Positions 35,049 to 44,008 of a stretch of DNA of 53,274 bases are shown here, piece by piece. Source of the DNA: Streptomyces montanisoli (GTDB taxonomy: Bacteria; Actinomycetota; Actinomycetes; Streptomycetales; Streptomycetaceae); contig NZ_JAGIQL010000033.1 in assembly GCF_017813245.1 (NCBI RefSeq), positions 1 through 53,274 on the forward strand, given 5' to 3'. The notes beneath the pieces are model-generated. The model worked only from the letters and a program-made list of their open reading frames with translations, had not been told where the DNA came from and ran no database searches. Every line of letters begins with the position of its first letter. Position 1 is the first letter of the stretch. A program made the translations under genes and the position numbers.

Positions 35049-35080
35049 CCAGTGCGCCAGTGCGCCAGTGCGCCAGTGCT
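35049..35080 (+). repeat. tandem octamer repeat
   Basis: CCAGTGCG repeated three times plus a fourth copy differing in the last base (CCAGTGCT), starting 6 nt after the U-tract and ending 75 nt before matB. Such a short perfect array can change copy number by slippage. Confidence 0.85.
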
Positions 35081-35155
35081 CCGGGCATCCTGCTCTCCGG
35101 GCCGCCGCGCAGGCCTCCTCCCACCCCCGGGCGCCGACCCGGCATACTGCCCGGC

Positions 35156-36628
35156 ATGACGCAGCAGCCGGCAGCCCCCCGTGTGTCCCCGCTCTTCCCG
35201 TCCCTCGCCGACCCCGACGGGCGGTCCGCCCTGCGCTTCGGCCCGCGAACGGTCGGATACGCGGAGCTGACGGCCACGGCGACCGCGCTCGCGGCCAGGA
35301 TCAAGGGCGCCGGCCGTGTCGCCGTCTGGGCCACACCGAGCGCGGACACCGCCGTCGCGGTCGTCGCCGCGCTGCTCGCCGGAGTGGCGGCCGTGCCGCT
35401 GAACCCACGCAGCGGGGAGCGCGAGCTGCGCCACGTCGTCACGGATTCCACGCCCACGCTCGTCGTCGCGGAGCCGGACGCCGTCCTGCCTGCTGCCCTC
35501 GACGGGATCGAACGCGTCGCCGTGCCCGCCGCGCCGGCGGCCGGTGGCCCTGCCGTACCACTGCCCGACGAGCCGGGCCCCGAGACACCGGCCCTGATCA
35601 TCTACACGTCCGGCACCACCGGCCCGCCGAAGGGCGCGGTCCTGCCGCGGCGCGCCATCGCCGCCACCCTCGACGCGCTGGCCGACGCCTGGGGGTGGGG
35701 CGGCGACGATGTGGTCGTCCACGCGCTGCCGCTGTTCCACGTCCACGGCCTGGTGCTCGGGGTGCTCGGCCCGCTGCGGCGAGGCGGCTCGATGCGCCAC
35801 CTCGGCAGGTTCGAGACGTCCGCGGTCACGCGCGAGCTGACCGCGGGCGGCACCGTGCTCTTCGGCGTCCCGACGATGTACCACCGCATCGCGAAGGCGC
35901 TGCCGGACGACGCGGAACTCGCGGCCGCGCTGTCCGGCGCCCGCCTGCTGGTCTCGGGATCGGCGCCGCTGCCCGCGCCCGACCACCGAAGGATCACCGA
36001 GGCCACGGGCAGGCAGGTGGTCGAGCGGTACGGTCTGACCGAGACCCTCATGAACACCAGCGTCCGCCCGGGCTCTCCGCGCGCCGGAACCGTCGGCGTG
36101 CCGCTGCCCGGCGTGGAACTGCGGCTCGTCGACGACGCGGGCGACGTGCTCGGCACGTACGACGGCGAGACCATCGGAGAGATCCAGGTGCGCGGGGAGA
36201 ACCTGTTCACCGGCTACCTGAACCGGCCGGACGCCACCGAGGCAGCGTTCAGCTCCGGTTGGTTCCGCACCGGGGACATGGCCACGCGCGACGGCGACGG
36301 GTACGTCCGCATCGTCGGACGCAGGGCCACCGACCTCATCAAGAGCGGCGGCTACAAGATCGGCGCGGGAGAGGTCGAGAACGTCCTGCTCGACCACCCC
36401 GCCGTCGCCGAGGCCGCCGTCACGGGAGAGCCGGACGAGGACCTCGGCGAGCACGTCGTCGCCTGGATCGTGCCCGCCGACCCGGCCTCCCCGCCCACGG
36501 CAGGCGAACTGACCGCGCACGTCGCGGCCCAGCTCGCCGCGCACAAGCGTCCCCGTGAGGTGCGGTTCCTCGACGCCCTGCCGCGCAACGAGATGGGCAA
36601 GATCACCAAGCGTGCGCTCGCGCGCTGA
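35156..36628 (+). CDS. matB: malonyl-CoA synthetase (MatB-type acyl-CoA synthetase)
   Basis: A 490-residue ANL-superfamily enzyme that activates malonate or methylmalonate to the CoA thioester with ATP. It aligns from memory along its length with Streptomyces coelicolor MatB: VAVWATPSADTAVAVVAALLAG, the P-loop-like YTSGTTGPPKGAV, PLFHVHGLVLG, ERYGLTETLMNTS, GWFRTGDM, and the A10 lysine in NEMGKITKR. ATG at 35156 is preceded by CATACT (35143-35148), which could give an almost leaderless message. No matA or matC is adjacent. Its product could feed RppA and other polyketide synthases. Confidence 0.93.
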   Translation: MTQQPAAPRVSPLFPSLADPDGRSALRFGPRTVGYAELTATATALAARIKGAGRVAVWATPSADTAVAVVAALLAGVAAVPLNPRSGERELRHVVTDSTPTLVVAEPDAVLPAALDGIERVAVPAAPAAGGPAVPLPDEPGPETPALIIYTSGTTGPPKGAVLPRRAIAATLDALADAWGWGGDDVVVHALPLFHVHGLVLGVLGPLRRGGSMRHLGRFETSAVTRELTAGGTVLFGVPTMYHRIAKALPDDAELAAALSGARLLVSGSAPLPAPDHRRITEATGRQVVERYGLTETLMNTSVRPGSPRAGTVGVPLPGVELRLVDDAGDVLGTYDGETIGEIQVRGENLFTGYLNRPDATEAAFSSGWFRTGDMATRDGDGYVRIVGRRATDLIKSGGYKIGAGEVENVLLDHPAVAEAAVTGEPDEDLGEHVVAWIVPADPASPPTAGELTAHVAAQLAAHKRPREVRFLDALPRNEMGKITKRALAR

Positions 36629-36667
36629 TTCTCATCCCCCTCTCACCAGTAAGTACGACAAGCTGAA

Positions 36668-36673
36668 TAGAGT
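36668..36673 (+). promoter_or_regulatory. -10 element of a probably leaderless DUF2510 gene
   Basis: TAGAGT ends 7 nt before the GTG at 36680; no ribosome binding site is visible. The 51-nt gap after matB is AT-richer than its surroundings. Confidence 0.45.
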
Positions 36674-36679
36674 GGTCGA

Positions 36680-37693
36680 GTGACCAACTCGACTCCTCCC
36701 GGCTGGTACCCCGACCCCGGGCAGCCGGACGACCGCCCTCTCCAGCAGCGGTGGTGGGACGGATCCGCCTGGACCGACCACCTGCGCCCCGCGACCGCCG
36801 AAACGTGGAACGCGGCGACCGCGTTTCCCGCCCACCCCGGGTATGCGCCGGCGCAGCCGCCGCGAGGGCGCCGGGGCCGCAGGATCGCGGTGTCGGTCGT
36901 CGCGGGTGTCGTGGTCGTCGCGCTCGCGGGCGGCTTCTACCTGCTCGGCAAGGACAGCGGCGGCGGTGGAGCGAAGGCCGCGGGCCCCGCGCCCTCCGCC
37001 TCCTCGCAGCCGGGGCAGGGCGGCGGGGGACAGGGCGGCGCGAACGGCGGGTCCGGCGGCCTCGGCGGTGACAGTGGCGGTCTCGGCGGCGGTGACACCG
37101 GCGGCGGCTCTTCGCAGGGCGGCGAGGGCCAGGGTCAACTCCCGCAGACGGAGCCCGGGTTCGCGACGGACGCGGCCAGCGGCATCGACCTCCCCGTGCC
37201 CAGCGGCTGGAAGGGCCAGTCGGGCCTCGAGGGCGCGGGCGTCACGACGGGGAGCTACGCCTGCCCCGGCGCCGCGAAGCAGACCTGCGTGCGCGGCGGG
37301 GTCTTCTCCGCCCCCGCGGCCGCACTCAAGAACACCGGGTCCACGGCCAAGGAGGCGGCGGAGCAGGACATCGCGGGCAACGCCAAGGAGTCGTACGGCG
37401 CCGGAGGGATCTACGGCACGATCACCTCGCACAAGGAGCTCAAGTCCGGAGCCGTGAAAGTGGCGGGGAAGGAGGGCTACTTCGTGCGGTGGAAGGTCGT
37501 CACGAGCAAGGGTGACGACGGCTACGTCGAGTCGCTCGCCTTCCCCTCGCCCACGGTGGACGGGCAACTCGTGCTGGTGCGTGCCGGATTCGACATCAAC
37601 AGCAAGGCGCCCTCGCTCAGCGTGCTCGACAAGATGGTCAGCGGCATCAAGGCGGCTCCGGCGAGCGGCGGTGGCAGCGGCCAGGGCGTGTGA
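36680..37693 (+). CDS. DUF2510 single-pass membrane protein
   Basis: A 337-residue protein. DUF2510 covers about 6-36 (PPGWYPDPG, then RWWDGSAWTDH), a cytoplasmic module of actinobacteria. A positively charged stretch (RGRRGRR) and one membrane helix follow at about 70-88. A Gly/Ser-rich linker (about 95-160) leads to an extracellular domain with SGIDLPVPSGWKG, two Cys (SYACPGAAKQTCV) likely disulphide-bonded, and a C-terminal VSGIKAAP. Function unknown; it may be a cell-surface or wall-associated factor. GTG start. Confidence 0.85.
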   Translation: MTNSTPPGWYPDPGQPDDRPLQQRWWDGSAWTDHLRPATAETWNAATAFPAHPGYAPAQPPRGRRGRRIAVSVVAGVVVVALAGGFYLLGKDSGGGGAKAAGPAPSASSQPGQGGGGQGGANGGSGGLGGDSGGLGGGDTGGGSSQGGEGQGQLPQTEPGFATDAASGIDLPVPSGWKGQSGLEGAGVTTGSYACPGAAKQTCVRGGVFSAPAAALKNTGSTAKEAAEQDIAGNAKESYGAGGIYGTITSHKELKSGAVKVAGKEGYFVRWKVVTSKGDDGYVESLAFPSPTVDGQLVLVRAGFDINSKAPSLSVLDKMVSGIKAAPASGGGSGQGV

Positions 37694-37736
37694 CCCGGCG
37701 CCGGGCGGCTCCCGGCGCGCCGGTGCCCGGGCGGTC

Positions 37737-37767
37737 TTGACCTGGAGTGCACTCGAATCCGTAGCGT
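37737..37767 (+). promoter_or_regulatory. MerR-type promoter with 19-bp spacer
   Basis: TTGACC (37737-37742) and TAGCGT (37762-37767) are 19 bp apart. The perfect palindrome GAGTGCACTC (37745-37754) lies between them. The overlong spacer with a central dyad is the mark of MerR-family activation by DNA untwisting. Expected start is 37774, one base before the ATG. Confidence 0.7.
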
Positions 37768-37774
37768 GCACCGC

Positions 37775-38737
37775 ATGACCACGCCACAGCAGAGCATCGG
37801 ATCAGGATTCGGGCCTCGGACCACGGCCGCTGAGGTCCTGCGAGGAATCGACCTCACGGGCAGGCTCGCCCTCGTCACCGGAGGCTATTCGGGCCTCGGC
37901 ATCGAGGCGACGCGCGCCCTCGCGGGCGCGGGCGCGCACGTCGTCGTCCCCGCGAGGCGGCCCGGGGCGGCCGAAGAGGCGCTCGCCGGGATCAAGGGCG
38001 TCGAGGTCGACCGGCTGGACCTCGGCGACCTCGACAGCGTCCGCTCCTTCGCGGAGCGCTTCCTCGCGTCCGGGCGCCCGATCGACGTGCTCATCAACAA
38101 CGCGGGCATCATGGCCTGCCCCGAGACCCGGGTGGGACCGGGCTGGGAGGCGCAGTTCGCCACCAACCATCTCGGGCACTTCGCGCTGGTCAACCGGGTA
38201 TGGCCGGCGGTGTCCGACGGCGCACGCGTGGTCTCGGTGTCGTCCGCGGGCCATCGGCGCTCGGCCATCCGCTGGGACGACGTGCAGTTCGAGCACGGTT
38301 ACGACAAGTGGGAGGCGTACGGCCAGGCGAAGACGGCCAACGTCCTCTTCGCCGTCGAACTCGACCGGCTCGCCCGTACCTCGGGCATCCGGGCCTTCGC
38401 GATCCATCCCGGTGGCATCCTCACGCCGCTCCAGCGACACCTGCCCAAGGAGGAGATGGTCGCGTTCGGCTGGATCGACGAGGAGGGGAACGCGATCGGA
38501 GACTCCTTCAAGACGCCGGAGCAGGGCGCGGCGACGGAGGTGTGGGCGGCGACCTCCCCCCAGCTCGACGGGGCGGGCGGCGTCTACTGCGAGGATTGCG
38601 ACATCGCGCCCCTCGCCGAGGGTGCGGGAGCCTCCGGCGGCGTGCAGGCGTACGCGGTCGACGCGGCCCAGGCGACGAGGCTCTGGCGCCTGTCCGCGGA
38701 CCTGACGGGTGTCAACGCGTTCGCGTCGGTGTCCTGA
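37775..38737 (+). CDS. SDR family oxidoreductase (retinol-dehydrogenase-like)
   Basis: A 320-residue SDR. TGGYSGLG is the Rossmann motif (about 36-43), NNAGIM and NHLGHFAL follow, VSVSSAGHR holds the catalytic Ser and YGQAKTANV the Tyr and Lys. The layout matches the WW-domain oxidoreductase/retinol dehydrogenase type. The C-terminal CEDCDIAPL and the helical end are longer than in classical SDRs. ATG at 37775 matches the expected transcription start, so the message is probably leaderless. Controlled by a MerR regulator not encoded nearby. Confidence 0.9.
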   Translation: MTTPQQSIGSGFGPRTTAAEVLRGIDLTGRLALVTGGYSGLGIEATRALAGAGAHVVVPARRPGAAEEALAGIKGVEVDRLDLGDLDSVRSFAERFLASGRPIDVLINNAGIMACPETRVGPGWEAQFATNHLGHFALVNRVWPAVSDGARVVSVSSAGHRRSAIRWDDVQFEHGYDKWEAYGQAKTANVLFAVELDRLARTSGIRAFAIHPGGILTPLQRHLPKEEMVAFGWIDEEGNAIGDSFKTPEQGAATEVWAATSPQLDGAGGVYCEDCDIAPLAEGAGASGGVQAYAVDAAQATRLWRLSADLTGVNAFASVS

Positions 38738-38822
38738 TCCCTCCGCACGCCGGGGCGGCTCGACCCGGCCGGCCGCGTCCTTTGGCTGTGGGTGCGCACG
38801 TGACGCACGCCTTGGGACGTAC

Positions 38823-38852
38823 TTGACGCGGTCGGGTGGGTACGGGGACGCT
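38823..38852 (+). promoter_or_regulatory. candidate beta-glucosidase promoter
   Basis: TTGACG (38823-38828), 18 bp, GACGCT (38847-38852). The -10 is imperfect. The expected start near 38859 would place the first operator at about +5, as in the rha promoters. Confidence 0.4.
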
Positions 38853-38862
38853 GGGACCGTCC

Positions 38863-38876
38863 TGAGAGCGCTCCCA
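38863..38876. promoter_or_regulatory. CebR/BglR-type operator 1
   Basis: TGAGAGCGCTCCCA, six of seven pairs matching, flanked by CC and GG that extend the dyad to 18 bp. Confidence 0.72.
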
Positions 38877-38891
38877 GGAGCGGGAGACTTC

Positions 38892-38905
38892 TGAGAGCGC
38901 TCTCG
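38892..38905. promoter_or_regulatory. CebR/BglR-type operator 2
   Basis: TGAGAGCGCTCTCG, centre 29 bp from operator 1. Its first 13 bases equal the site upstream of the GNAT gene. Confidence 0.72.
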
Positions 38906-38956
38906 GGATCGGCTGCCGCCGTCGACCCGTACGCAGAACCTCCTGGAAGGACCCCC

Positions 38957-40417
38957 GTGGCCACGTCAGCACCCACCACAGACCAGGCCCCCGACCCCGC
39001 CCGGTCGATCACGTTCCCGCCGGACTTCCTCTGGGGCACGGCCACCGCCTCGTACCAGATCGAGGGCGCCGTGCGGGAGGACGGCCGCACGCCGTCCATC
39101 TGGGACGTCTACGCGCACACCCCGGGCAGGGTGCTCGGCGGCGACACGGGCGACGTGGCCGATGACCACTACCACCGCTGGGCCGAGGACCTCGGCATAC
39201 TCGGGGACCTCGGCGTCGGCGCCTACCGATTCTCCGTCGCCTGGCCGAGGATCCAGCCCACCGGCAGCGGTCCCGCGAACGCGAAGGGCATCGACTTCTA
39301 CAGCAGGCTCGTCGACGGCCTTCTGGAGAAGGGCATCCAGCCCGTCGCCACGCTCTACCACTGGGACCTCCCGCAGGAGCTCGAGGAGGCCGGTGGCTGG
39401 CCGGCGCGCGAGACGGCGTACCGGTTCGCCGAGTACGCGGGCATCGTCGCGGACGCCCTCGGCGACCGTGTCCGCACCTGGACGACGCTCAACGAGCCGT
39501 GGTGCAGCGCCTTCCTGGGCTACGGGTCAGGTGTGCACGCCCCCGGCAGGACCGACCACGCCGACGCGCTGCGCGCCGCCCATCACCTCAACCTGGCGCA
39601 CGGGCTCGCCGTACGGCAACTGCGCGACCGCCTTCCGGCCGGCTCCCAGGTGTCCGTGACGCTCAACCTCCACCAGATCAGGCCGATGACACGGTCGCCG
39701 CAGGACCTGGACGCGGCCCGCCGCATCGACGGCACCGCCAACCGCGTCTTCACGGGCCCCATGCTCGCGGGGATCTACCCGGAGGACGTGCGGGCCGACA
39801 CCGCCCATCTGACCGACTGGTCCTTCGTACGCGAGGGCGACACCGACATCATCCAGCAGCCCCTCGACTTCCTCGGCGTGAACTACTACTCGCCGACGCT
39901 GGTCGCGCACGACGAGGGTGGCGGCGCGCACAACTCCGACGGGCACGGAGTCAGCGTGCACAGCCCCTGGCCGGCAGGCGAAGGTGTCGCCTTCCAGCAG
40001 GCGGAAGGCCGCAAGACGGCCATGGGCTGGGGGATCGACCCCACCGGCCTGTACGACCTGCTGCAGCGCGTCGCACGCGAACACCCCGGCCTGCCGATCG
40101 TCATCACCGAGAACGGCGCCGCCTTCGACGACGAGGTGGCCGGGGACGGCCGGGTGGACGATCCCGAGCGCATCGACTACCTGCACGGGCACCTCTCCGA
40201 GGTGCACCGCGCGATCGCGTCGGGGGTCGACGTGCGCGGCTACTTCCTCTGGTCGCTCCTCGACAACTTCGAGTGGGGGTACGGGTACAGCAAGCGCTTC
40301 GGTGCCGTGTACGTGGACTACGAGACGCAAGCGCGCATCCCCAAGTCCAGCGCGCGCTGGTACGCGCAGGTCGCGCGGACGGGCGCACTGCCCACCCGGG
40401 ACGCCCTCTCGCGGTAG
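38957..40417 (+). CDS. GH1 beta-glucosidase
   Basis: A 486-residue cytosolic family-1 glycoside hydrolase that splits cellobiose and other beta-glucosides. [15 protein letters not shown] is the N-terminal signature. The acid/base Glu180 is in TLNEPW and the nucleophile Glu385 in VITENGAA; the +1 subsite [18 protein letters not shown] is intact. GTG at 38957 has GGAAGGA 5 nt upstream. No ABC transporter or LacI gene is next to it, unlike the ceb/bgl operons, so control must be by a distant CebR-like protein through the two operators upstream. Confidence 0.95.
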   Translation: MATSAPTTDQAPDPARSITFPPDFLWGTATASYQIEGAVREDGRTPSIWDVYAHTPGRVLGGDTGDVADDHYHRWAEDLGILGDLGVGAYRFSVAWPRIQPTGSGPANAKGIDFYSRLVDGLLEKGIQPVATLYHWDLPQELEEAGGWPARETAYRFAEYAGIVADALGDRVRTWTTLNEPWCSAFLGYGSGVHAPGRTDHADALRAAHHLNLAHGLAVRQLRDRLPAGSQVSVTLNLHQIRPMTRSPQDLDAARRIDGTANRVFTGPMLAGIYPEDVRADTAHLTDWSFVREGDTDIIQQPLDFLGVNYYSPTLVAHDEGGGAHNSDGHGVSVHSPWPAGEGVAFQQAEGRKTAMGWGIDPTGLYDLLQRVAREHPGLPIVITENGAAFDDEVAGDGRVDDPERIDYLHGHLSEVHRAIASGVDVRGYFLWSLLDNFEWGYGYSKRFGAVYVDYETQARIPKSSARWYAQVARTGALPTRDALSR

Positions 40418-40845
40418 CCGCGACTAGAGCGGCCATGCACCGGCCGGCCGCCGCCCGCGCCGCACGGCGTGTGCGGCGGCCGGCCGATGTGCGCGCGGGT
40501 GGGGCCCGGCTCGGGGCCGTCCCCGCTTTACGCCGTCTGCCCGGCCTTTGGTGTCTGCCGCGGCTCTCGCCCCCACCTCTACCGGCTTGTCCGGCTTCTG
40601 CCGTGTGCTGCGCAATGTCGTGGTGTCGCCGCCTTCGTCTCCCAAGTAAGCCCGGATCAAGGGCATCTGAATCCATGGCACCTACACGTGCCTGACCTGC
40701 GGTTTGACCTGAACATGCGGTTCCTTTGGTATTCCTTTGGGCAACTCATGTTCCCCACAGGAACACTTGATCGCAGAGTGAGGGTCTGCGTGTGGCCAGT
40801 AGTCACAGCACGCCACACGCGTTCACTCGCACTGCAGGGGGTTCT
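40418..40845 (+). promoter_or_regulatory. 428-nt intergenic region with S53 peptidase promoter
   Basis: The left half is GC-rich and featureless. From about 40620 it becomes clearly less GC-rich. TTGACC (40704-40709), 17 bp, TGGTAT (40727-40732) is a plausible promoter. A direct repeat TTCCTTTGG occurs at 40721-40729 and 40732-40740, overlapping the -10. TGTTCC-CCACA-GGAACA (40749-40765) is a perfect 6-bp dyad at about the transcript start. AGGGGG precedes the ATG at 40846. No gene is supported. Confidence 0.55.
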
Positions 40846-42801
40846 ATGAGATCCAGCCGACCGCGCCTGCGCACCGGTATGGCCGTGGCAGCGACACTGT
40901 CCATGGTCACCGGCGCTCTCGCACTCGGCGTCCAGGCCGCCGGAGCCGACACCGGCCCGGCCGGACGCTCCATGCTGCACGGGACGAAGCCGATGTGGGC
41001 CACCGCGAAGGCCGACAAGGGCACCACGGCGTCGTCCAAGGAGGTGTCCGCCCGCGTCTACCTGGCGGGACGGGACGCCGCGGGCCTTGCCGCGTACGCG
41101 AAGGGGGTCTCCGACCCCTCATCCGCCCAGTACGGCAAGTACCTCACCCCGAAGCAGGCCAAGGTGCGCTTCGGGGCGACGAAGCAGCAGATATCCGACG
41201 TCACCACGTGGCTCGAGTCCACCGGCCTCAAGGTCACCGGCACCACGAGCCACTACGTCTCCGTCTCCGGTGACGCCAAGGCCGTGGAGAAGGCGTTCTC
41301 CACGCGGCTGCACAACTACGCCAAGGGCGGCAAGACCTACCACGCGCCCGACTCGACGGCGTCCGTGCCCGAGTCGCTGCGCGGTGCGGTGCTGACCGTC
41401 ACCGGGCTCGACAACGCGCCGAGGGTGTCGCACCACGCCGACACGCTGCCGCCGCCCGACCCGGCCTTCCACAACGCCGGGCCGTTCTCGACGTACTACG
41501 GCTCGAGGACCAACAAGAGCCTGCCGAACGCCTATGGTTCGAAGGCTCCTTACACGATCAAGGGCTACACCGGTAAGCAGCTTCGTGCCGCCTACGGCGC
41601 GAAGAACTTCACCGGCAAGGGCGTGACGGTGGCCATCACGGACGCCTTCGCCTCGCCGACGATCGCCAAGGACGCGGCCGAGTACGCCAAGCGCAACGGC
41701 GGCAAGCGCTACAAGAGGGGCCAGTTCTCCCAGGTCCTCCCGGACGACTTCAACGTCGCGTCGTCGGGCTGCCCCGACCCGGCGGGCTGGTACGGCGAGG
41801 AGTCGCTCGACGTCGAGTCGGTGCACGCGGTCGCGCCCGACGCGAACATCACCTACGTCGCCGGAAAGTCCTGCCAGGACGACGACCTGCTCGACGCCCT
41901 CAGCAAGGTCGTCGACAGCCACCTGGCCGACATCGTCTCCAACTCGTGGGGAGACGTCGAGGCCAACCAGACGCCGGCGTCGCAGGCCGCCTACGACCAG
42001 GTGTTCCAGATGGGCGCCGTCGAGGGCATCGGCTTCTACTTCTCCACCGGTGACAACGGCGACTTCCAGGCGGCGACCGGCACCAAGCAGGTCGACACCC
42101 CGGCCAACTCGTCGTGGGTCACCGCCGTCGGCGGCACCTCGCTCGCGGTCGGCAAGGGGAACAAGTACAAGTGGGAGACCGGCTGGGGCACTCTCCAGGC
42201 GTCCCTGTCGAAGAACGGCAAGAACTGGACCGGATTCCCCGGCCCGTTCACCTCAGGCGCCGGCGGCGGCACCAGCACCACCGTGCCGCAGCCCTTCTAC
42301 CAGAAGGGTGTCGTGCCGGGCTCGCTGTCGAAGGCGAACGGCACCTCGCCGATGCGCACCCTGCCGGACATCTCCGCGGTCGCCGATCCCAACACCGGCT
42401 TCCTCATCGGCATGACGCAGGAGCAGAAGAACGGCAAGGACCGGTACAGCGAGTACCGCCTCGGCGGCACCTCGCTCGCATCCCCGGTCATCGCCGGGAT
42501 CCAGGCGCTGGCGCAGCAGGCGCGGCACGGTGTGCCGATCGGCTTCGCCAACCCGGGGATCTACCAGCGCTACGGCACGTCGGCGTACCACGACGTCACG
42601 GACCACCCGCTGGGTGCCGGCCAGGACATCGCGGTCGTGCGCAACGACTACACCGACACGCAGGACCCCTCCTCGCCGACCAGGACGACGATCCGCACCC
42701 TCGGCCACGACAGCTCGCTGTCCGCCACCGTGGGCTACGACGACGTGACCGGTGTGGGCAGCCCGGGGTCGAACTACGTGACGTCCTACAAGACGCGCTG
42801 A
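40846..42801 (+). CDS. secreted S53 (sedolisin/kumamolisin-type) serine-carboxyl peptidase
   Basis: A 651-residue exported protease precursor. The signal peptide covers about 1-35. The pro-kumamolisin activation domain covers about 45-215 (VYLAGRDAAGLAAYAKGVSD, YGKYLTPKQAKVRFG). The catalytic domain follows. The S53 catalytic set is visible: Glu318 and Asp322 in YGEESLDVES, oxyanion Asp403 in STGDNGD, and Ser543 in GGTSLASP. YDDVTGVGSP near the end is the calcium site. Active at low pH in known members. Its own promoter lies upstream. Confidence 0.95.
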   Translation: MRSSRPRLRTGMAVAATLSMVTGALALGVQAAGADTGPAGRSMLHGTKPMWATAKADKGTTASSKEVSARVYLAGRDAAGLAAYAKGVSDPSSAQYGKYLTPKQAKVRFGATKQQISDVTTWLESTGLKVTGTTSHYVSVSGDAKAVEKAFSTRLHNYAKGGKTYHAPDSTASVPESLRGAVLTVTGLDNAPRVSHHADTLPPPDPAFHNAGPFSTYYGSRTNKSLPNAYGSKAPYTIKGYTGKQLRAAYGAKNFTGKGVTVAITDAFASPTIAKDAAEYAKRNGGKRYKRGQFSQVLPDDFNVASSGCPDPAGWYGEESLDVESVHAVAPDANITYVAGKSCQDDDLLDALSKVVDSHLADIVSNSWGDVEANQTPASQAAYDQVFQMGAVEGIGFYFSTGDNGDFQAATGTKQVDTPANSSWVTAVGGTSLAVGKGNKYKWETGWGTLQASLSKNGKNWTGFPGPFTSGAGGGTSTTVPQPFYQKGVVPGSLSKANGTSPMRTLPDISAVADPNTGFLIGMTQEQKNGKDRYSEYRLGGTSLASPVIAGIQALAQQARHGVPIGFANPGIYQRYGTSAYHDVTDHPLGAGQDIAVVRNDYTDTQDPSSPTRTTIRTLGHDSSLSATVGYDDVTGVGSPGSNYVTSYKTR

Positions 42802-43032
42802 CCCGCGGCGCCACCACGGCACCGTCACACGCGGGTACGGCCCTCGTGCGGTCCGGAGCAGGTCATCTGCCCCGGGCCCGCGGGGGCCGTTGCGTTGCCG
42901 TCGTCCGCGAGGTGTGCCGACCGCGAGTTCGGCGGTGAGGACGGTGGCGAGGGCGGGGCGGGACGGCCGGGCGGGGCCCGGCGGTCCGCCACCCCCAAGA
43001 CGGGCGGTCCCGTGAAGGGCCCGCCCGATGGT

Positions 43033-43650
43033 TCAGGCGCGCTCGCGGTACAGGCCGCGGCCCGCGCGGTCGGCGCGGGACGTCGCGACCAGGCGGTCGA
43101 GCGTGCTGCGCACGGCGTTGATCTCGCCGGGGCTGCCGTCGCGGCCGAGGACCTTCGCCACGTCGCGCGCCCTGACCGTGCCGCCCTTCGCGTCGGCGAG
43201 GATGTCGAGCACCTGGCGGGTGAGGCCGCTCGGCGACTCGCTCTCGTCACCCTTCTTCGCGGCCGCCTTCTTCGCTGCCGCCGGCTTCGAGGAGCGCTCG
43301 GGGGCGGCCTTCTTCGCGGCACCCCGCTTCTTGGCCGCCTTCTTCTCGCCCTTCGCGCCGGAGCGGCGCGGTGCGGGCACCGAGGCGACGGGCGCGGCGG
43401 CCTTGCCGGCCGCCGGCTCCGCGGCGTCGGCGGCCGGCGCCTCGGCCTGCTCCGCCCCCTCGAGCACGTGCGGCACACCGGAGAGCGCCGTCAGCGCCGC
43501 GAGCGCCGAACGCACCGACTCCAGACGCTCGGTGACCGCGGCGAGCTCCTTCTCCAGCGACTGCTGGTGTGCCTCCAGGCGCGGAAGTTCAGCCTGGAGA
43601 AGCGTGGTTGTCGCCTCGACACTGTTCGGTGAGGCGGGTGCGGATGTCAT
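43033..43650 (-). CDS. coiled-coil, Lys/Ala-rich, winged-helix protein (H1-like)
   Basis: A 205-residue basic protein I cannot assign to a characterised family. Residues about 12-55 are a coiled coil (ELPRLEAHQQSLEKELAAV). About 85-140 is a Lys/Ala-rich stretch of AAKK-type repeats like histone H1 tails. About 143-205 is a compact helical domain (LTRQVLDILADAKGGTVRARDVAKVL) resembling a winged helix. The layout suggests a dimeric nucleoid-associated or DNA-binding protein. AAGGGA precedes the ATG at 43650. A 7-bp inverted repeat lies just upstream. Confidence 0.82.
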   Translation of the reverse strand: MTSAPASPNSVEATTTLLQAELPRLEAHQQSLEKELAAVTERLESVRSALAALTALSGVPHVLEGAEQAEAPAADAAEPAAGKAAAPVASVPAPRRSGAKGEKKAAKKRGAAKKAAPERSSKPAAAKKAAAKKGDESESPSGLTRQVLDILADAKGGTVRARDVAKVLGRDGSPGEINAVRSTLDRLVATSRADRAGRGLYRERA

Positions 43651-44008
43651 TGGTGTCCCTTTCCGTCAGGAGCCACCGGCCGTGTTCCCTCGGTGGCCTG
43701 TGCCGACAGAGCCTAAGCGCTGTTGGGGCCTTCGCGGGCGGCAAGTGATCGTTCGGCGTCACACGCATGCACAACGACTCGGAGCCGGCACCGGTTCCTG
43801 CACACGGTGCGCGCGACGACGCCCACCGTACACACCCTCTCTGACGTGCTCGAACGCGCCCGCCCCCGAAGACCGTCGGGCACCTGGGCCGGCCGTGGCC
43901 GGGTCCGCGGCGGTGCCTGCCACCCGGGTGTGACGGAAAGCGCGCGACGCGCACGGCAGTTGACGCCGGTGTTCGCCGCCACCCGCACACCTGCGCACGC
44001 CGGGTGGA
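43651..44008. other. 358-nt intergenic region
   Basis: GCCACCG (43672-43678) and CGGTGGC (43691-43697) are a perfect 7-bp inverted repeat around 12 nt, 22 nt upstream of the H1-like gene start; it could be an operator or a leader stem. The rest holds open frames on both strands but none with a credible ribosome binding site or recognisable protein. Confidence 0.5.

Noticed and set aside
35049..35080. CRISPR-like array
   Set aside because: Units are 8 bp with no spacers; a simple tandem repeat.
34928..35155. N-terminal extension of matB, or a leader peptide MGKIVRLKPHG
   Set aside because: It would be translated across the U-tract terminator and the octamer repeat. MatB proteins start near 35156 and a -10 precedes that codon. 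A short leader peptide is not excluded.
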